From positions 7,679,071-7,743,070 of the forward strand of contig OZ025209.1 of the NCBI GenBank assembly GCA_964019055.1: a stretch of DNA of 64,000 nucleotides, given 5' to 3'. Source of the DNA: Anthopleura xanthogrammica (Eukaryota > Cnidaria > Anthozoa > Actiniaria > Actiniidae). Below the pieces are notes generated by a model. It worked only from the letters and a program-made list of their open reading frames with translations, had not been told where the DNA came from and did not search any database. Below, piece after piece: positions 32,682-45,840 of this stretch (the first letter of the stretch is position 1; every line of letters begins with the position of its first letter). The position numbers and the translations under genes were made by a program.

Positions 32682-35600
32682 ATGAGCAAAAAGTGGGGGT
32701 TTCAGCAAACAGGTCACACCGTCAGCGAAAAACCTGGTTTTGAGAGCCAAAATGGCCATTTTTCAGTTTTTTGAGCTAAAAAGTTTTTTTTTCCAGCAAA
32801 ACAGTGTTTTGGACATCCAAAATGTGCTTTTCTCGGCCAAAACTTGCGTTTAGCAGTGAAAACGTCGTGTTTTGAGCAAAAGAAAATTCTCAGCAAATTT
32901 CAGATTTTCTCAGCAAAAAACAGTTTTTTTGACCAAAAAGCACCTTTACTCAGCCAAAACCGCATTTTTTTTCGCCAAAAAGTCGTGTTTTTATCTCAAG
33001 AGGTATTTTCATGAGCAAAAAGTGGGGGTTTCAGCAAACAGGTCACGCCGTCAGCGAAAAACCTGGTTTTGAGAGCCAAAATGGCCATTTTTCAGTTTTT
33101 TGGGCTAAAAAGTTTTTTTTTCCAGCAAAACAGTGTTTTGGACATCCAAAATGTGCTTTTCTCGGCCAAAACTTGCGTTTAGCAGTGAAAACGTCGTGTT
33201 TTGAGCAAAAGAAAATTCTCAGCAAATTTCAGATTTTCTCAGCAAAAAACAGTTTTTTTGACCAAAAAGCACCTTTACTCAGCCAAAAGCGCATTTTTTT
33301 TCGCCAAAAAGTCGTGTTTTTATCTCAAGAGGTATTTTCATGAGCAAAAAGTGGGGGTTTCAGCAAACAGGTCACGCCATCAGCGAAAAACCTGGTTTTG
33401 AGAGCCAAAATGGCCATTTTTCAGTTTTTTGGGCTAAAAAGTTTTTTTTTCCAGCAAAACAGTGTTTTGGACATCCAAAATGTGCTTTTCTCGGCCAAAA
33501 CTTGCGTTTAGCAGTGAAAACGTCGTGTTTTGAGCAAAAGAAAATTCTCAGCAAATTTCAGATTTTCTCAGCAAAAAACAGTTTTTTGGACCAAAAAGCA
33601 CCTTTACTCAGCCAAAAGCGCATTTTTTTTCGCCAAAAAGTCGTGTTTTTATCTCAAGAGGTATTTTCATGAGCAAAAAGTGGGGGTTTCAGCAAACAGG
33701 TCACGCCGTCAGCGAAAAACCTGGTTTTGAGAGCCAAAATGGCCATTTTTCAGTTTTTTGGGCTAAAAAGTTTTTTTTTCCAGCAAAACAGTGTTTTGGA
33801 CATCCAAAATGTGCTTTTCTCGGCCAAAACTTGCGTTTAGCAGTGAAAACGTCGTGTTTTGAGCAAAAGAAAATTCTCAGCAAATTTCAGATTTTCTCAG
33901 CAAAAAACAGTTTTTTGGACCAAAAAGCACCTTTACTCAGCCAAAACCGCATTTTTTTTCGCCAAAAAGTCGTGTTTTTATCTCAAGAGGTATTTTCATG
34001 AGCAAAAAGTGGGGGTTTCAGCAAACAGGTCACGCCGTCAGCGAAAAACCTGATTTTGAGAGCCAAAATGGCCATTTTTCAGTTTTTTGAGCTAAAAAGT
34101 TTTTTTTTCCAGCAAAACAGTGTTTTGGACATCCAAAATGTGCTTTTCTCGGCCAAAACTTGCGTTTAGCAGTGAAAACGTCGTGTTTTGAGCAAAAGAA
34201 AATTCTCAGCAAATTTCAGATTTTCTCAGCAAAAAACAGTTTTTTGGACCAAAAAGCACCTTTACTCAGCCAAAACCGCATTTTTTTTCGCCAAAAAGTC
34301 GTGTTTTTATCTCAAGAGGTATTTTCATGAGCAAAAAGTGGGGGTTTCAGCAAACAGGTCACGCCGTCAGCGAAAAACCTGGTTTTGAGAGCCAAAATGG
34401 CCATTTTTCAGTTTTTTGGGCTAAAAAGTTTTTTTTTCCAGCAAAACAGTGTTTTGGACATCCAAAATGTGCTTTTCTCGGCCAAAACTTGCGTTTAGCA
34501 CTGAAAACGTCGTGTTTTGAGCAAAAGAAAATTCTCAGCAAATTTCAGATTTTCTCAGCAAAAAACAGTTTTTTTGACCAAAAAGCACCTTTACTCAGCC
34601 AAAAGCGCATTTTTTTTCGCCAAAAAGTCGTGTTTTTATCTCAAGAGGTATTTTCATGAGCAAAAAGTGGGGGTTTCAGCAAACAGGTCACGCCGTCAGC
34701 GAAAAACCTGGTTTTGAGAGCCAAAATGGCCATTTTTCAGTTTTTTGGGCTAAAAAGTTTTTTTTTCCAGCAAAACAGTGTTTTGGACATCCAAAATGTG
34801 CTTTTCACGGCCAAAACTTGCGTTTAGCAGTGAAAACGTCGTGTTTTGAGCAAAAGAAAATTCTCAGCAAATTTCAGATTTTCTCAGCAAAAAACAGTTT
34901 TTTGGACCAAAAAGCACCTTTACTCAGCCAAAACCGCATTTTTGTTGGCCAAAAAGTCGTGTTTTTATCTCAAGAGGTATTTTCATGAGCAAAAAGTGGG
35001 GGTTTCAGCAAACAGGTCACGCCGTCAGCGAAAAACCTGGTTTTGAGAGCCAAAATGGCCATTTTTCAGTTTTTTGGGCTAAAAAGTTTTTTTTTCCAGC
35101 AAAACAGTGTTTTGGACATCCAAAATGTGCTTTTCTCGGCCAAAACTTGCGTTTAGCAGTGAAAACGTCGTGTTTTGAGCAAAAGAAAATTCTCAGCAAA
35201 TTTCAGATTTTCTCAGCAAAAAACAGTTTTTTTGACCAAAAAGCACCTTTACTCAGCCAAAACCGCATTTTTTTTCGCCAAAAAGTCGTGTTTTTATCTC
35301 AAGAGGTATTTTCATGAGCAAAAAGTGGGGGTTTCAGCAAACAGGTCACGCCGTCAGCGAAAAACCTGATTTTGAGAGCCAAAATGGCCATTTTTCAGTT
35401 TTTTGAGCTAAAAAGTTTTTTTTCCCAGCAAAACAGTGTTTTGGACATCCAAAATGTGCTTTTCTCGGCCAAAACTTGCGTTTAGCAGTGAAAACGTCGT
35501 GTTTTGAGCAAAAGAAAATTCTCAGCAAATTTCAGATTTTCTCAGCAAAAAACAGTTTTTTTGACCAAAAAGCACCTTTACTCAGCCAAAACCGCATTTT

Positions 35601-36629
35601 TTTTCGCCAAAAAGTCGTGTTTTTATCTCAAGAGGTATTTTCATGAGCAAAAAGTGGGGGTTTCAGCAAACAGGTCACGCCGTCAGCGAAAAACCTGGTT
35701 TTGAGGGCCAAAATGGCCATTTTTCAGTTTTTTGGGCTAAAAAGTTTTTTTTTCCAGCAAAACAGTGTTTTGGACATCTAAAATGTGCTTTTCTCGGCCA
35801 AAACTTGCGTTTAGCAGTGAAAACGTCGTGTTTTGAGCAAAAGAAAATTCTCAGCAAATTTCAGATTTTCTCAGCAAAAAACAGTTTTTTTGACCAAAAA
35901 GCACCTTTACTCAGCCAAAACCGCATTTTTTTTCGCCAAAAAGTCGTGTTTTTATCTCAAGAGGTATTTTCATGAGCAAAAAGTGGGGGTTTCAGCAAAC
36001 AGGTCACGCCGTCAGCGAAAAACCTGGTTTTGAGAGCCAAAATGGCCATTTTTCAGTTTTTTGGGCTAAAAAGTTTTTTTTTCCAGCAAAACAGTGTTTT
36101 GGACATCCAAAATGTGCTTTTCTCGGCCAAAACTTGCGTTTAGCAGTGAAAACGTCGTGTTTTGAGCAAAAGAAAATTCTCAGCAAATTTCAGATTTTCT
36201 CAGCAAAAAACAGTTTTTTGGACCAAAAAGCACCTTTACTCAGCCAAAAGCGCATTTTTTTTCGCCAAAAAGTCGTGTTTTTATCTCAAGAGGTATTTTC
36301 ATGAGCAAAAAGTGGGGGTTTCAGCAAACAGGTCACGCCGTCAGCGAAAAACCTGGTTTTGAGAGCCAAAATGGCCATTTTTCAGTTTTTTGGGCTAAAA
36401 AGTTTTTTTTTCCAGCAAAACAGTGTTTTGGACATCCAAAATGTGCTTTTCTCGGCCAAAACTTGCGTTTAGCAGTGAAAACGTCGTGTTTTGAGCAAAA
36501 GAAAATTCTCAGCAAATTTCAGATTTTCTCAGCAAAAAACAGTTTTTTGGACCAAAAAGCACCTTTACTCAGCCAAAACCGCATTTTTTTTCGCCAAAAA
36601 GTCGTGTTTTTATCTCAAGAGGTATTTTC
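32682..36629. repeat. 4-monomer spacing marked by G93A
   Basis: TTGAGCT for TTGGGCT (G93A) occurs in monomers 32682, 33998 and 35314, spaced exactly 1,316 bp (4 x 329). Copies 33998 and 35314 also share G56A (CCTGATTTT). The intervening monomers do not match one to one, for example 34656 has TTTTCACGG and TTGTTGGCC while 35972 does not. This may be the remains of an older 4-mer unit, partly overwritten. T249G is frequent here (33340, 33669, 33998, 34656, 35972, 36301). Confidence 0.65.
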
Positions 36630-37945
36630 ATGAGCAAAAAGTGGGGGTTTCAGCAAACAGGTCACGCCGTCAGCGAAAAACCTGGTTTTGAGAGCCAAAA
36701 TGGCCATTTTTCAGTTTTTTGGGCTAAAAAGTTTTTTTTCCCAGCAAAACAGTGTTTTGGACACTCAAAATGTGCTTTTCTCGGCCAAAACTTGCGTTTA
36801 GCAGTGAAAACGTCGTGTTTTGAGCAAAAGAAAATTCTCAGCAAATTTCAGATTTTCTGAGCAAAAAACAGTTTTTTTGACCAAAAAGCACCTTTACTCA
36901 GCCAAAACCGCATTTTTTTTCGCCAAAAAGTCGTGTTTTTATCTCAAGAGGTATTTTCATGAGCAAAAAGTGGGGGTTTCAGCAAACAGGTCACGCTGTC
37001 AGCGAAAAACCTGGTTTTGAGAGCCAAAATGGCCATTTTTCAGTTTTTTGGGCTAAAAAGTTGTTTTTTCCAGCAAAACAGTGTTTTGGACATCCAAAAT
37101 GTGCTTTTCTCGGCCAAAACTTGCGTTTAGCAGTGAAAACGTCGTGTTTTGAGCAAAAGAAAATTCTCAGCAAATTTCAGATTTTCTCAGCAAAAAACAG
37201 TTTTTTTGACCAAAAAGCACCTTTACTCAGCCAAAACCGCATTTTTTTTCGCCAAAAAGTCGTGTTTTTATCTCAAGAGGTATTTTCATGAGCAAAAAGT
37301 GGGGGTTTCAGCAAACAGGTCACGCCGTCAGCGAAAAACCTGGTTTTGAGAGCCAAAATGGCCATTTTTCAGTTTTTTGGGCTAAAAAGTTGTTTTTTCC
37401 AGCAAAACAGTGTTTTGGACATCCAAAATGTGCTTTTCTCGGCCAAAACTTGCGTTTAGCAGTGAAAACGTCGTGTTTTGAGCAAAAGAAAATTCTCAGC
37501 AAATTTCAGATTTTCTGAGCAAAAAACACCTTTTTTGACCAAAAAGCACCTTTACTCAGCCAAAACCGCCTTTTTTTTCGCCAAAAAGTCGTGTTTTTAT
37601 CTCAAGAGGTATTTTCATGAGCAAAAAGTGGGGGTTTCAGCAAACAGGTCACGCCGTCAGTGAAAAACCTGGTTTTGAGAGCCAAAATGGCCATTTTTCA
37701 GTTTTTTGGGCTAAAAAGTTTTTTTTCCCAGCAAAACAGTGTTTTGGACATTCAAAATGTGCTTTTCTCGGCCAAAACTTGCGTTTAGCAGTGAAAACGT
37801 CGTGTTTTGAGCAAAAGAAAATTCTCAGCAAATTTCAGATTTTCTCAGCAAAAAACAGTTTTTTTAACCAAAAAGCACCTTTACTCAGCCAAAACCGCAT
37901 TTTTTTTCGCCAAAAAGTCGTGTTTTTATCTCAAGAGGTATTTTC

Positions 37946-38603
37946 ATGAGCAAAAAGTGGAGGTTTCAGCAAACAGGTCACGCCGTCAGCGAAAAACCTG
38001 GTTTTGAAAGCCAAAATGGCCATTTTTCAGTTTTTTGGGCTAAAAAGTTTTTTTTTCCAGCAAAACAGTGTTTTGGACATCCAAAATGTGCTTTTCTCGG
38101 CCAAAACTTGCGTTTAGCAGTGAAAACGTCGTGTTTTGAGCAAAAGAAAATTCTCAGCAAATTTCAGATTTTCTCAGCAAAAAACAGTTTTTTTAACCAA
38201 AAAGCACCTTTACTCAGCCAAAACCGCATTTTTTTTCGCCAAAAAGTCGTGTTTTTATCTCAAGAGGTATTTTCATGAGCAAAAAGTGGAGGTTTCAACA
38301 AACAGGTCACGCCGTCAGCGAAAAACCTGGTTTTGAAAGCCAAAATGGCCATTTTTCAGTTTTTTGGGCTAAAAAGTTTTTTTTTCCAGCAAAACAGTGT
38401 TTTGGACATCCAATATGTGCTTTTCTCGGCGAAAACTTGCGTTTAGCAGTGAAAACGTCGTGTTTTGAGCAAAAGAAAATTCTCAACAAATTTCAGATTT
38501 TCTAAGCAAAAAACAGTTTTTTTGACCAAAAAGCACCTTTACTCAGCCAAAAGCGCATTTTTTTTCGCCAAAAAGTCGTGTTTTTATCTCAAGAGGTATT
38601 TTC
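37946..38603. repeat. Adjacent pair sharing GTGGAGG and TTGAAAGCC
   Basis: Monomers 37946 and 38275 share two rare changes, GTGGAGGTTTC and TTTTGAAAGCC. Copy 38275 then acquired many private changes (CAACAAAC, CCAATATGTG, GGCGAAAAC, CTCAACAAAT, TTCTAAGC), making it one of the more diverged monomers in the window. Confidence 0.75.
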
Positions 38604-38932
38604 ATGAGCAAAAAGTGGGGGTTTCAGCAAACAGGTCACGCCGTCAGCGAAAAACCTGGTTTTGAGAGCCAAAATGGCCATTTTTCAGTTTTTTGGGCTA
38701 AAAAGTTGTTTTTTCCAGCAAAACAGTGTTTTGGACATCCAAAATGTGCTTTTCTCGGCCAAAACTTGCGTTTAGCAGTGAAAACGTCGTGTTTTGAGCA
38801 AAAGAAAATTCTCAGCAAATTTCAGATTTTCTCAGCAAAAAACAGTTTTTTTGACCAAAAAGCACCTTTACTCAGCCAAAACCGCATTTTTTTTCGCCAA
38901 AAAGTCGTGTTTTTATCTCAAGAGGTATTTTC

Positions 38933-39590
38933 ATGAGCAAAAAGTGGGGGTTTCAGCAAACAGGTCACGCCATCAGCGAAAAACCTGGTTTTGAGAGCCA
39001 AAATGGCCATTTTTCAGTTTTTTGGGCTAAAAAGTTTTTTTTCCCAGCAAAACAGTGTTTTGGACATCCAAAATGTGCTTTTCTCGGCCAAAACTTGCGT
39101 TTAGCAGTGAAAACGTCGTGTTTTGAGCAAAAGAAAATTCTCAGCAAATTTCAGATTTTCTCAGCAAAAAACAGTTTTTTTGACCAAAAAGCACCTTTAC
39201 TCAGCCAAAACCGCATTTTTTTTCGCCAAAAAGTCGTGTTTTTATCTCAAGAGGTATTTTCATGAGCAAAAAGTGGGGGTTTCAGCAAACAGGTCACGCC
39301 ATCAGCGAAAAACCTGGTTTTGAGAGCCAAAATGGCCATTTTTCAGTTTTTTGGGCTAAAAAGTTTTTTTTCCCAGCAAAACAGTGTTTTGGACATCCAA
39401 AATGTGCTTTTCTCGGCCAAAACTTGCGTTTAGCAGTGAAAACGTCGTGTTTTGAGCAAAAGAAAATTCTCAGCAAATTTCAGATTTTCTCAGCAAAAAA
39501 CAGTTTTTTTGACCAAAAAGCACCTTTACTCAGCCAAAAGCGCATTTTTTTTCGCCAAAAAGTCGTGTTTTTATCTCAAGAGGTATTTTC
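38933..39590. repeat. Adjacent pair sharing G40A and eight-T CCC tract
   Basis: Monomers 38933 and 39262 both have GCCATCAGC and the same short T/C tract; they differ at C279G, present only in 39262. A local duplication is the simplest reading. Confidence 0.75.
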
Positions 39591-42500
39591 ATGAGCAAAA
39601 AGTGGGGGTTTCAGCAAACAGGTCACGCCGTCAGCGAAAAACCTGGTTTTGAGAGCCAAAATGGCCATTTTTCAGTTTTTTGGGCTAAAAAGTTTTTTTT
39701 TCCAGCAAAACAGTGTTTTGGACATCCAAAATGTGCTTTTCTCGGCCAAAACTTGCGTTTAGCAGTGAAAACGTCGTGTTTTGAGCAAAAGAAAATTCTC
39801 AGCAAATTTCAGATTTTCTCGGCAAAAAACAGTTTTTTTGACCAAAAAGCACCTTTACTCAGCCAAAACCGCATTTTTTTTCGCCAAAAAGTCGTGTTTT
39901 TATCTCAAGAGGTATTTTCATGAGCAAAAAGTGGGGGTTTCAGCAAACAGGTCACGCCGTCATCGAAAAACCTGGTTTTGAGAGCCAAAATGGCCATTTT
40001 TCAGTTTTTTGGGCTAAAAAGTTTTTTTTTCCAGTAAAACAGTGTTTTGGACATCCAAAATGTGCTTTTCTCGGCCAAAACTTGCGTTTAGCAGTGAAAA
40101 CGTCGTGTTTTGAGCAAAAGAAAATTCTCAGCAAATTTCAGATTTTCTCAGCAAAAAACAGTTTTTTGGACCAAAAAGCACCTTTACTCAGCCAAAACCG
40201 CATTTTTTTTTGCCAAAAAGTCGTGTTTTTATCTCAAGAGGTATTTTCATGAGCAAAAAGTGGGGGTTTCAGCAAACAGGTCACGCCGTCAGCGAAAAAC
40301 CTGGTTTTGAGAGCCAAAATGGCCATTTTTCAGTTTTTTGGGCTAAAAAGTTTTTTTTCCAGCAAAACAGTGTTTTGGACATCCAAAATGTGCTTTTCTC
40401 GGCCAAAACTTGCGTTTAGCAGTGAAAACGTCGTGTTTTGAGCAAAAGAAAATTCTCAGCAAATTTCAGATTTTCTCAGCAAAAAACAGTTTTTTGGACC
40501 AAAAAGCACCTTTACTCAGCCAAAACCGCATTTTTTTTTGCCAAAAAGTCGTGTTTTTATCTCAAGAGGTATTTTCATGAGCAAAAAGTGGGGGTTTCAG
40601 CAAACAGGTCACGCCGTCAGCGAAAAACCTGGTTTTGAGAGCCAAAATGGCCATTTTTCAGTTTTTTGGGCTAAAAAGTTTTTTTTTCCAGCAAAACAGT
40701 GTTTCGGACATCCAAAATGTGCTTTTCTCGGCCAAAACTTGCGTTTAGCAGTGAAAACGTCGTGTTTTGAGCAAAAGAAAATTCTCAGCAAATTTCAGAT
40801 TTTCTCAGCAAAAAACAGTTTTTTTGACCAAAAAGCACCTTTACTCAGCCAAAACCGCATTTTTTTTCGCCAAAAAGTCGTGTTTTTATCTCAAGAGGTA
40901 TTTTCATGAGCAAAAAGTGGGGGTTTCAGCAAACAGGTCACGCCGTCAGCGAAAAACCTGGTTTTGAGAGCCAAAATGGCCATTTTTCAGTTTTTTGGGC
41001 TAAAAAGTTTTTTTTTCCAGCAAAACAGTGTTTTGGACATCCAAAATGTGCTTTTCTCGGCCAAAACTTGCGTTTAGCAGTGAAAACGTCGTGTTTTGAG
41101 CAAAAGAAAATTCTCAGCAAATTTCAGATTTTCTCAGCAAAAAACAGTTTTTTTGACCAAAAAGCACCTTTACTCAGCCAAAACCGCATTTTTTTTCGCC
41201 AAAAAGTCGTGTTTTTATCTCAAGAGGTATTTTCATGAGCAAAAAGTGGGGGTTTCAGCAAACAGGTCACGCCGTCAGCGAAAAACCTGGTTTTGAGAGC
41301 CAAAATGGCCATTTTTCAGTTTTTTGGGCTAAAAAGTTTTTTTTTCCAGCAAAACAGTGTTTTGGACATCCAAAATGTGCTTTTCTCGGCCAAAACTTGC
41401 GTTTAGCAGTGAAAACGTCGTGTTTTGAGCAAAAGAAAATTCTCAGCAAATTTCAGATTTTCTCAGCAAAAAACAGTTTTTTGGACCAAAAAGCACCTTT
41501 ACTCAGCCAAAACCGCATTTTTTTTCGCCAAAAAGTCGTGTTTTTATCTCAAGAGGTATTTTCATGAGCAAAAAGTGGGGGTTTCAGCAAACAGGTCACG
41601 CCGTCAGCGAAAAAACTGGTTTTGAGAGCCAAAATGGCCATTTTTCAGTTTTTTGGGCTAAAAAGTTTTTTCCCCCAACAAAACAGTGTTTTGGACATCC
41701 AAAATGTGCTTTTCTCGGCCAAAACTTGCGTTTAGCAGTGAAAACGTCGTGTTTTGAGCAAAAGAAAATTCTCAGCAAATTTCAGATTTTCTCAGCAAAA
41801 AACAGTTTTTTGGACCAAAAAGCACCTTTACTCAGCCAAAAGCGCATTTTTTTTCGCCAAAAAGTCGTGTTTTTATCTCAAGAGGTATTTTCATGAGCAA
41901 AAAGTGGGGGTTTCAGCAAACAGGTCACGCCGTCAGCGAAAAACCTGGTTTTGAGAGCCAAAATGGCCATTTTTCAGTTTTTTGGGCTAAAAAGTTTTTT
42001 TTTCCAGCAAAACAGTGTTTTGGACATCCAAAATGTGCTTTTCTCGGCCAAAACTTGCGTTTAGCAGTGAAAACGTCGTGTTTTGAGCAAAAGAAAATTC
42101 TCAGCAAATTTCAGATTTTCTCAGCAAAAAACAGTTTTTTTGACCAAAAAGCACCTTTACTCAGCCAAAACCGCATTTTTTTTTGCCAAAAAGTCGTGTT
42201 TTTATCTCAAGAGGTATTTTCATGAGCAAAAAGTGGGGGTTTCAGCAAACAGGTCACGCCGTCAGCGAAAAACCTGGTTTTGAGAGCCAAAATGGCCATT
42301 TTTCAGTTTTTTGGGCTAAAAAATTTTTTTTTTCAGCAAAACAGTGTTTTGGACATCCAAAATGTGCTTTTCTCGGCCAAAACTTGCGTTTAGCAGTGAA
42401 AACGTCGTGTTTTGAGCAAAAGAAAATTCTCAGCAAATTTCAGATTTTCTCAGCAAAAAACAGTTTTTTTGACCAAAAAGCACCTTTACTCAGCCAAAAC

Positions 42501-42879
42501 CGCATTTTTTTTCGCCAAAAAGTCGTGTTTTTATCTCAAGAGGTATTTTCATGAGCAAAAAGTGGGGGTTTCAGCAAACAGGTCACGCCGTCAGCGAAAA
42601 ACCTGGTTTTGAGAGCCAAAATGGCCATTTTTCAGTTTTTTGGGCTAAAAAATTTTTTTTTCCAGCAAAACAGTGTTTTGGACATCCAAAATGTGCTTTT
42701 CTCGGCCAAAACTTGCGTTTAGCAGTGAAAACGTCGTGTTTTGAGCAAAAGAAAATTCTCAGCAAATTTCAGATTTTCTCAGCAAAAAACAGTTTTTTTG
42801 ACCAAAAAGCACCTTTACTCAGCCACAACCGCATTTTTTTTCGCCAAAAAGTCGTGTTTTTATCTCAAGAGGTATTTTC

Positions 42880-43537
42880 ATGAGCAAAAAGTGGGGGTTT
42901 CAGCAAACAGGTCACGCCGTCAGCGAAAAACCTGGTTTTGAGAGCCAAAATGGCCATTTTTCAGTTTTTTGGGCTAAAAAGTTGTTTTTTCCAGCAAAAC
43001 AGTGTTTTGGACATCCAAAATGTGCTTTTCTCGGCCAAAACTTGCGTTTAGCAGTGAAAACGTCGTGTTTTGAGCAAAAGAAAATTCTCAGCAAATTTCA
43101 GATTTTCTCAGCAAAAAACAGTTTTTTTGACCAAAAAGCACCTTTACTCAGCCAAAACCGCATTTTTTTTCGCCAAAAACTCGTGTTTTTATCTCAAGAG
43201 GTATTTTCATGAGCAAAAAGTGGGGGTTTCAGCAAACAGGTCACGCCGTCAGCGAAAAACCTGGTTTTGAGAGCCAAAATGGCCATTTTTCAGTTTTTTG
43301 GGCTAAAAAGTTTTTTTTTCCAGCAAAACAGTGTTTTGGACATCCAAAATGTGCTTTTCTCGGCCAAAACTTGCGTTTAGCAGTGAAAACGTCGTGTTTT
43401 GAGCAAAAGAAAATTCTCAGCAAATTTCAGATTTTCTCAGCAAAAAACAGTTTTTTTGACCAAAAAGCACCTTTACTCAGCCAAAAGCGCATTTTTTTTG
43501 GCCAAAAAGTCGTGTTTTTATCTCAAGAGGTATTTTC
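42880..43537. repeat. G301C monomer followed by C292G monomer
   Basis: Copy 42880 carries AAAAACTCG (G301C) and is followed by 43209 with TTTGGCC (C292G) and C279G. The same ordered pair recurs about 18 kb away at 60978 and 61307. Copy 42880 also has T105G, absent from its distant counterpart. Confidence 0.75.
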
Positions 43538-44524
43538 ATGAGCAAAAAGTGGGGGTTTCAGCAAACAGGTCACGCCGTCAGCGAAAAACCTGGTTTTGAG
43601 AGCCAAAATGGCCATTTTTCAGTTTTTTGGGCTAAAAAGTTTTTTTTTCCAGCAAAACAGTGTTTTGGACATCCAAAATGTGCTTTTCTCGGCCAAAACT
43701 TGCGTTTAGCAGTGAAAACGTCGTGTTTTGAGCAAAAGAAAATTCTCAGCAAATTTCAGATTTTCTCAGCAAAAAACAGTTTTTTGGACCAAAAAGCACC
43801 TTTACTCAGCCAAAAGCGCATTTTTTTTCGCCAAAAAGTCGTGTTTTTATCTCAAGAGGTATTTTCATGAGCAAAAAGTGGGGGTTTCAGCAAACAGGTC
43901 ACGCCGTCAGCGAAAAACCTGGTTTTGAGAGCCAAAATGGCCATTTTTCAGTTTTTTGGGCTAAAAAGTTTTTTTTTCCAGCAAAACAGTGTTTTGGACA
44001 TCCAAAATGTGCTTTTCTCGGCCAAAACTTGCGTTTAGCAGTGAAAACGTCGTGTTTTGAGCAAAAGAAAATTCTCAGCAAATTTCAGATTTTCTCAGCA
44101 AAAAACAGTTTTTTTGACCAAAAAGCACCTTTACTCAGCCAAAACCGCATTTTTTTCCGCCAAAAAGTCGTGTTTTTATCTCAAGAGGTATTTTCATGAG
44201 CAAAAAGTGGGGGTTTCAGCAAACAGGTCACGTTGTCAGCGAAAAACCTGGTTTTGAGAGCCAAAATGGCCATTTTTCAGTTTTTTGGGCTAAAAAGTTT
44301 TTTTTTCCAGCAAAACAGTGTTTTGGACATCCAAAATGTGCTTTTCTCGGCCAAAACTTGCGTTTAGCAGTGAAAACGTCGTGTTTTGAGCAAAAGAAAA
44401 TTCTCAGCAAATTCCAGATTTTCTCAGCAAAAAACAGTGTTTTTGACCAAAAAGCACCTTTACTCAGCCAAAAGCGCATTTTTTTTCGCCAAAAAGTCGT
44501 GTTTTTATCTCAAGAGGTATTTTC

Positions 44525-45840
44525 ATGAGCAAAAAGTGGGGGTTTCAGCAAACAGGTCACGCCGTCAGCGAAAAACCTGGTTTTGAGAGCCAAAATGGCC
44601 ATTTTTCAGTTTTTTGGGCTAAAAAGTTTTTTTTCCCAGCAAAACAGTGTTTTGGACATCCAAAATGTGCTTTTCTCGGCCAAAACTTGCGTTTAGCAGT
44701 GAAAACGTCGTGTTTTGAGCAAAAGAAAATTCTCAGCAAATTTCAGATTTTCTCAGCAAAAAACAGTTTTTTTGACCAAAAAGCACCTTTACTCAGCCAA
44801 AACCGCATTTTTTTTCGCCAAAAAGTCGTGTTTTTATCTCAAGAGGTATTTTCATGAGCAAAAAGTGGGGGTTTCAGCAAACAGGTCACGCCGTCAGCGA
44901 AAAACCTGGTTTTGAGAGCCAAAATGGCCATTTTTCAGTTTTTTGGGCTAAAAAGTTTTTTTTCCCAGCAAAACAGTGTTTTGGACATCCAAAATGTGCT
45001 TTTCTCGGCCAAAACTTGCGTTTAGCAGTGAAAACGTCGTGTTTTGAGCAAAAGAAAATTCTCAGCAAATTTCAGATTTTCTCAGCAAAAAACAGTTTTT
45101 TTGACCAAAAAGCACCTTTACTCAGCCAAAACCGCATTTTTTTTCGCCAAAAAGTCGTGTTTTTATCTCAAGAGGTATTTTCATGAGCAAAAAGTGGGGG
45201 TTTCAGCAAACAGGTCACGCCGTCAGCGAAAAACCTGGTTTTGAGAGCCAAAATGGCCATTTTTCAGTTTTTTGGGCTAAAAAGTTTTTTTTCCCAGCAA
45301 AACAGTGTTTTGGACATCCAAAATGTGCTTTTCTCGGCCAAAACTTGCGTTTAGCAGTGAAAACGTCGTGTTTTGAGCAAAAGAAAATTCTCAGCAAATT
45401 TCAGATTTTCTCAGCAAAAAACAGTTTTTTTGACCAAAAAGCACCTTTACTCAGCCAAAACCGCATTTTTTTTCGCCAAAAAGTCGTGTTTTTATCTCAA
45501 GAGGTATTTTCATGAGCAAAAAGTAGGGGTTTCAGCAAACAGGTCACGCCGTCAGCGAAAAACCTGGTTTTGAGAGCCAAAATGGCCATTTTTCAGTTTT
45601 TTGGGCTAAAAAGTTTTTTTTTCCAGCAAAACAGTGTTTTGGACATCCAAAATGTGCTTTTCTCGGCCAAAACTTGCGTTTAGCAGTGAAAACGTCGTGT
45701 TTTGAGCAAAAGAAAATTCTCAGCAAATTTCAGATTTTCTCAGCAAAAAACAGTTTTTTGGACCAAAAAGCACCTTTTCTCAGCCAAAACCGCATTTTTT
45801 TCCGCCAAAAAGTCGTGTTTTTATCTCAAGAGGTATTTTC
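44525..45840. repeat. Run of three like monomers followed by a G14A copy
   Basis: Monomers 44525, 44854 and 45183 share the eight-T CCC tract and otherwise look like the reference. The next, 45512, has G14A (AGTAGGGG), the change otherwise seen only at 4722 and 5709, about 40 kb away, and lacks their CCC tract. Confidence 0.7.

Larger units (their letters stand above)
19851..33010. repeat. G37A subfamily domain of the array (40 monomers)
   Basis: The variant CACACC for CACGCC (G37A) occurs in 20 of the 40 monomers here, from 19851 to 32682, and I found it nowhere else in the window. The domain also contains all six copies of a four-change haplotype (G201A, A236G, A261C, C262T): 20180, 20839, 25444, 27089, 28077 and 29064. 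Nine of the 13 CCCCC-tract monomers fall at 21496-32353 or at the adjoining 19522. Ten consecutive monomers (22483-25772) lack G37A, so the domain is itself a mosaic. Local spread by exchange explains this better than recurrent mutation. Confidence 0.85.
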
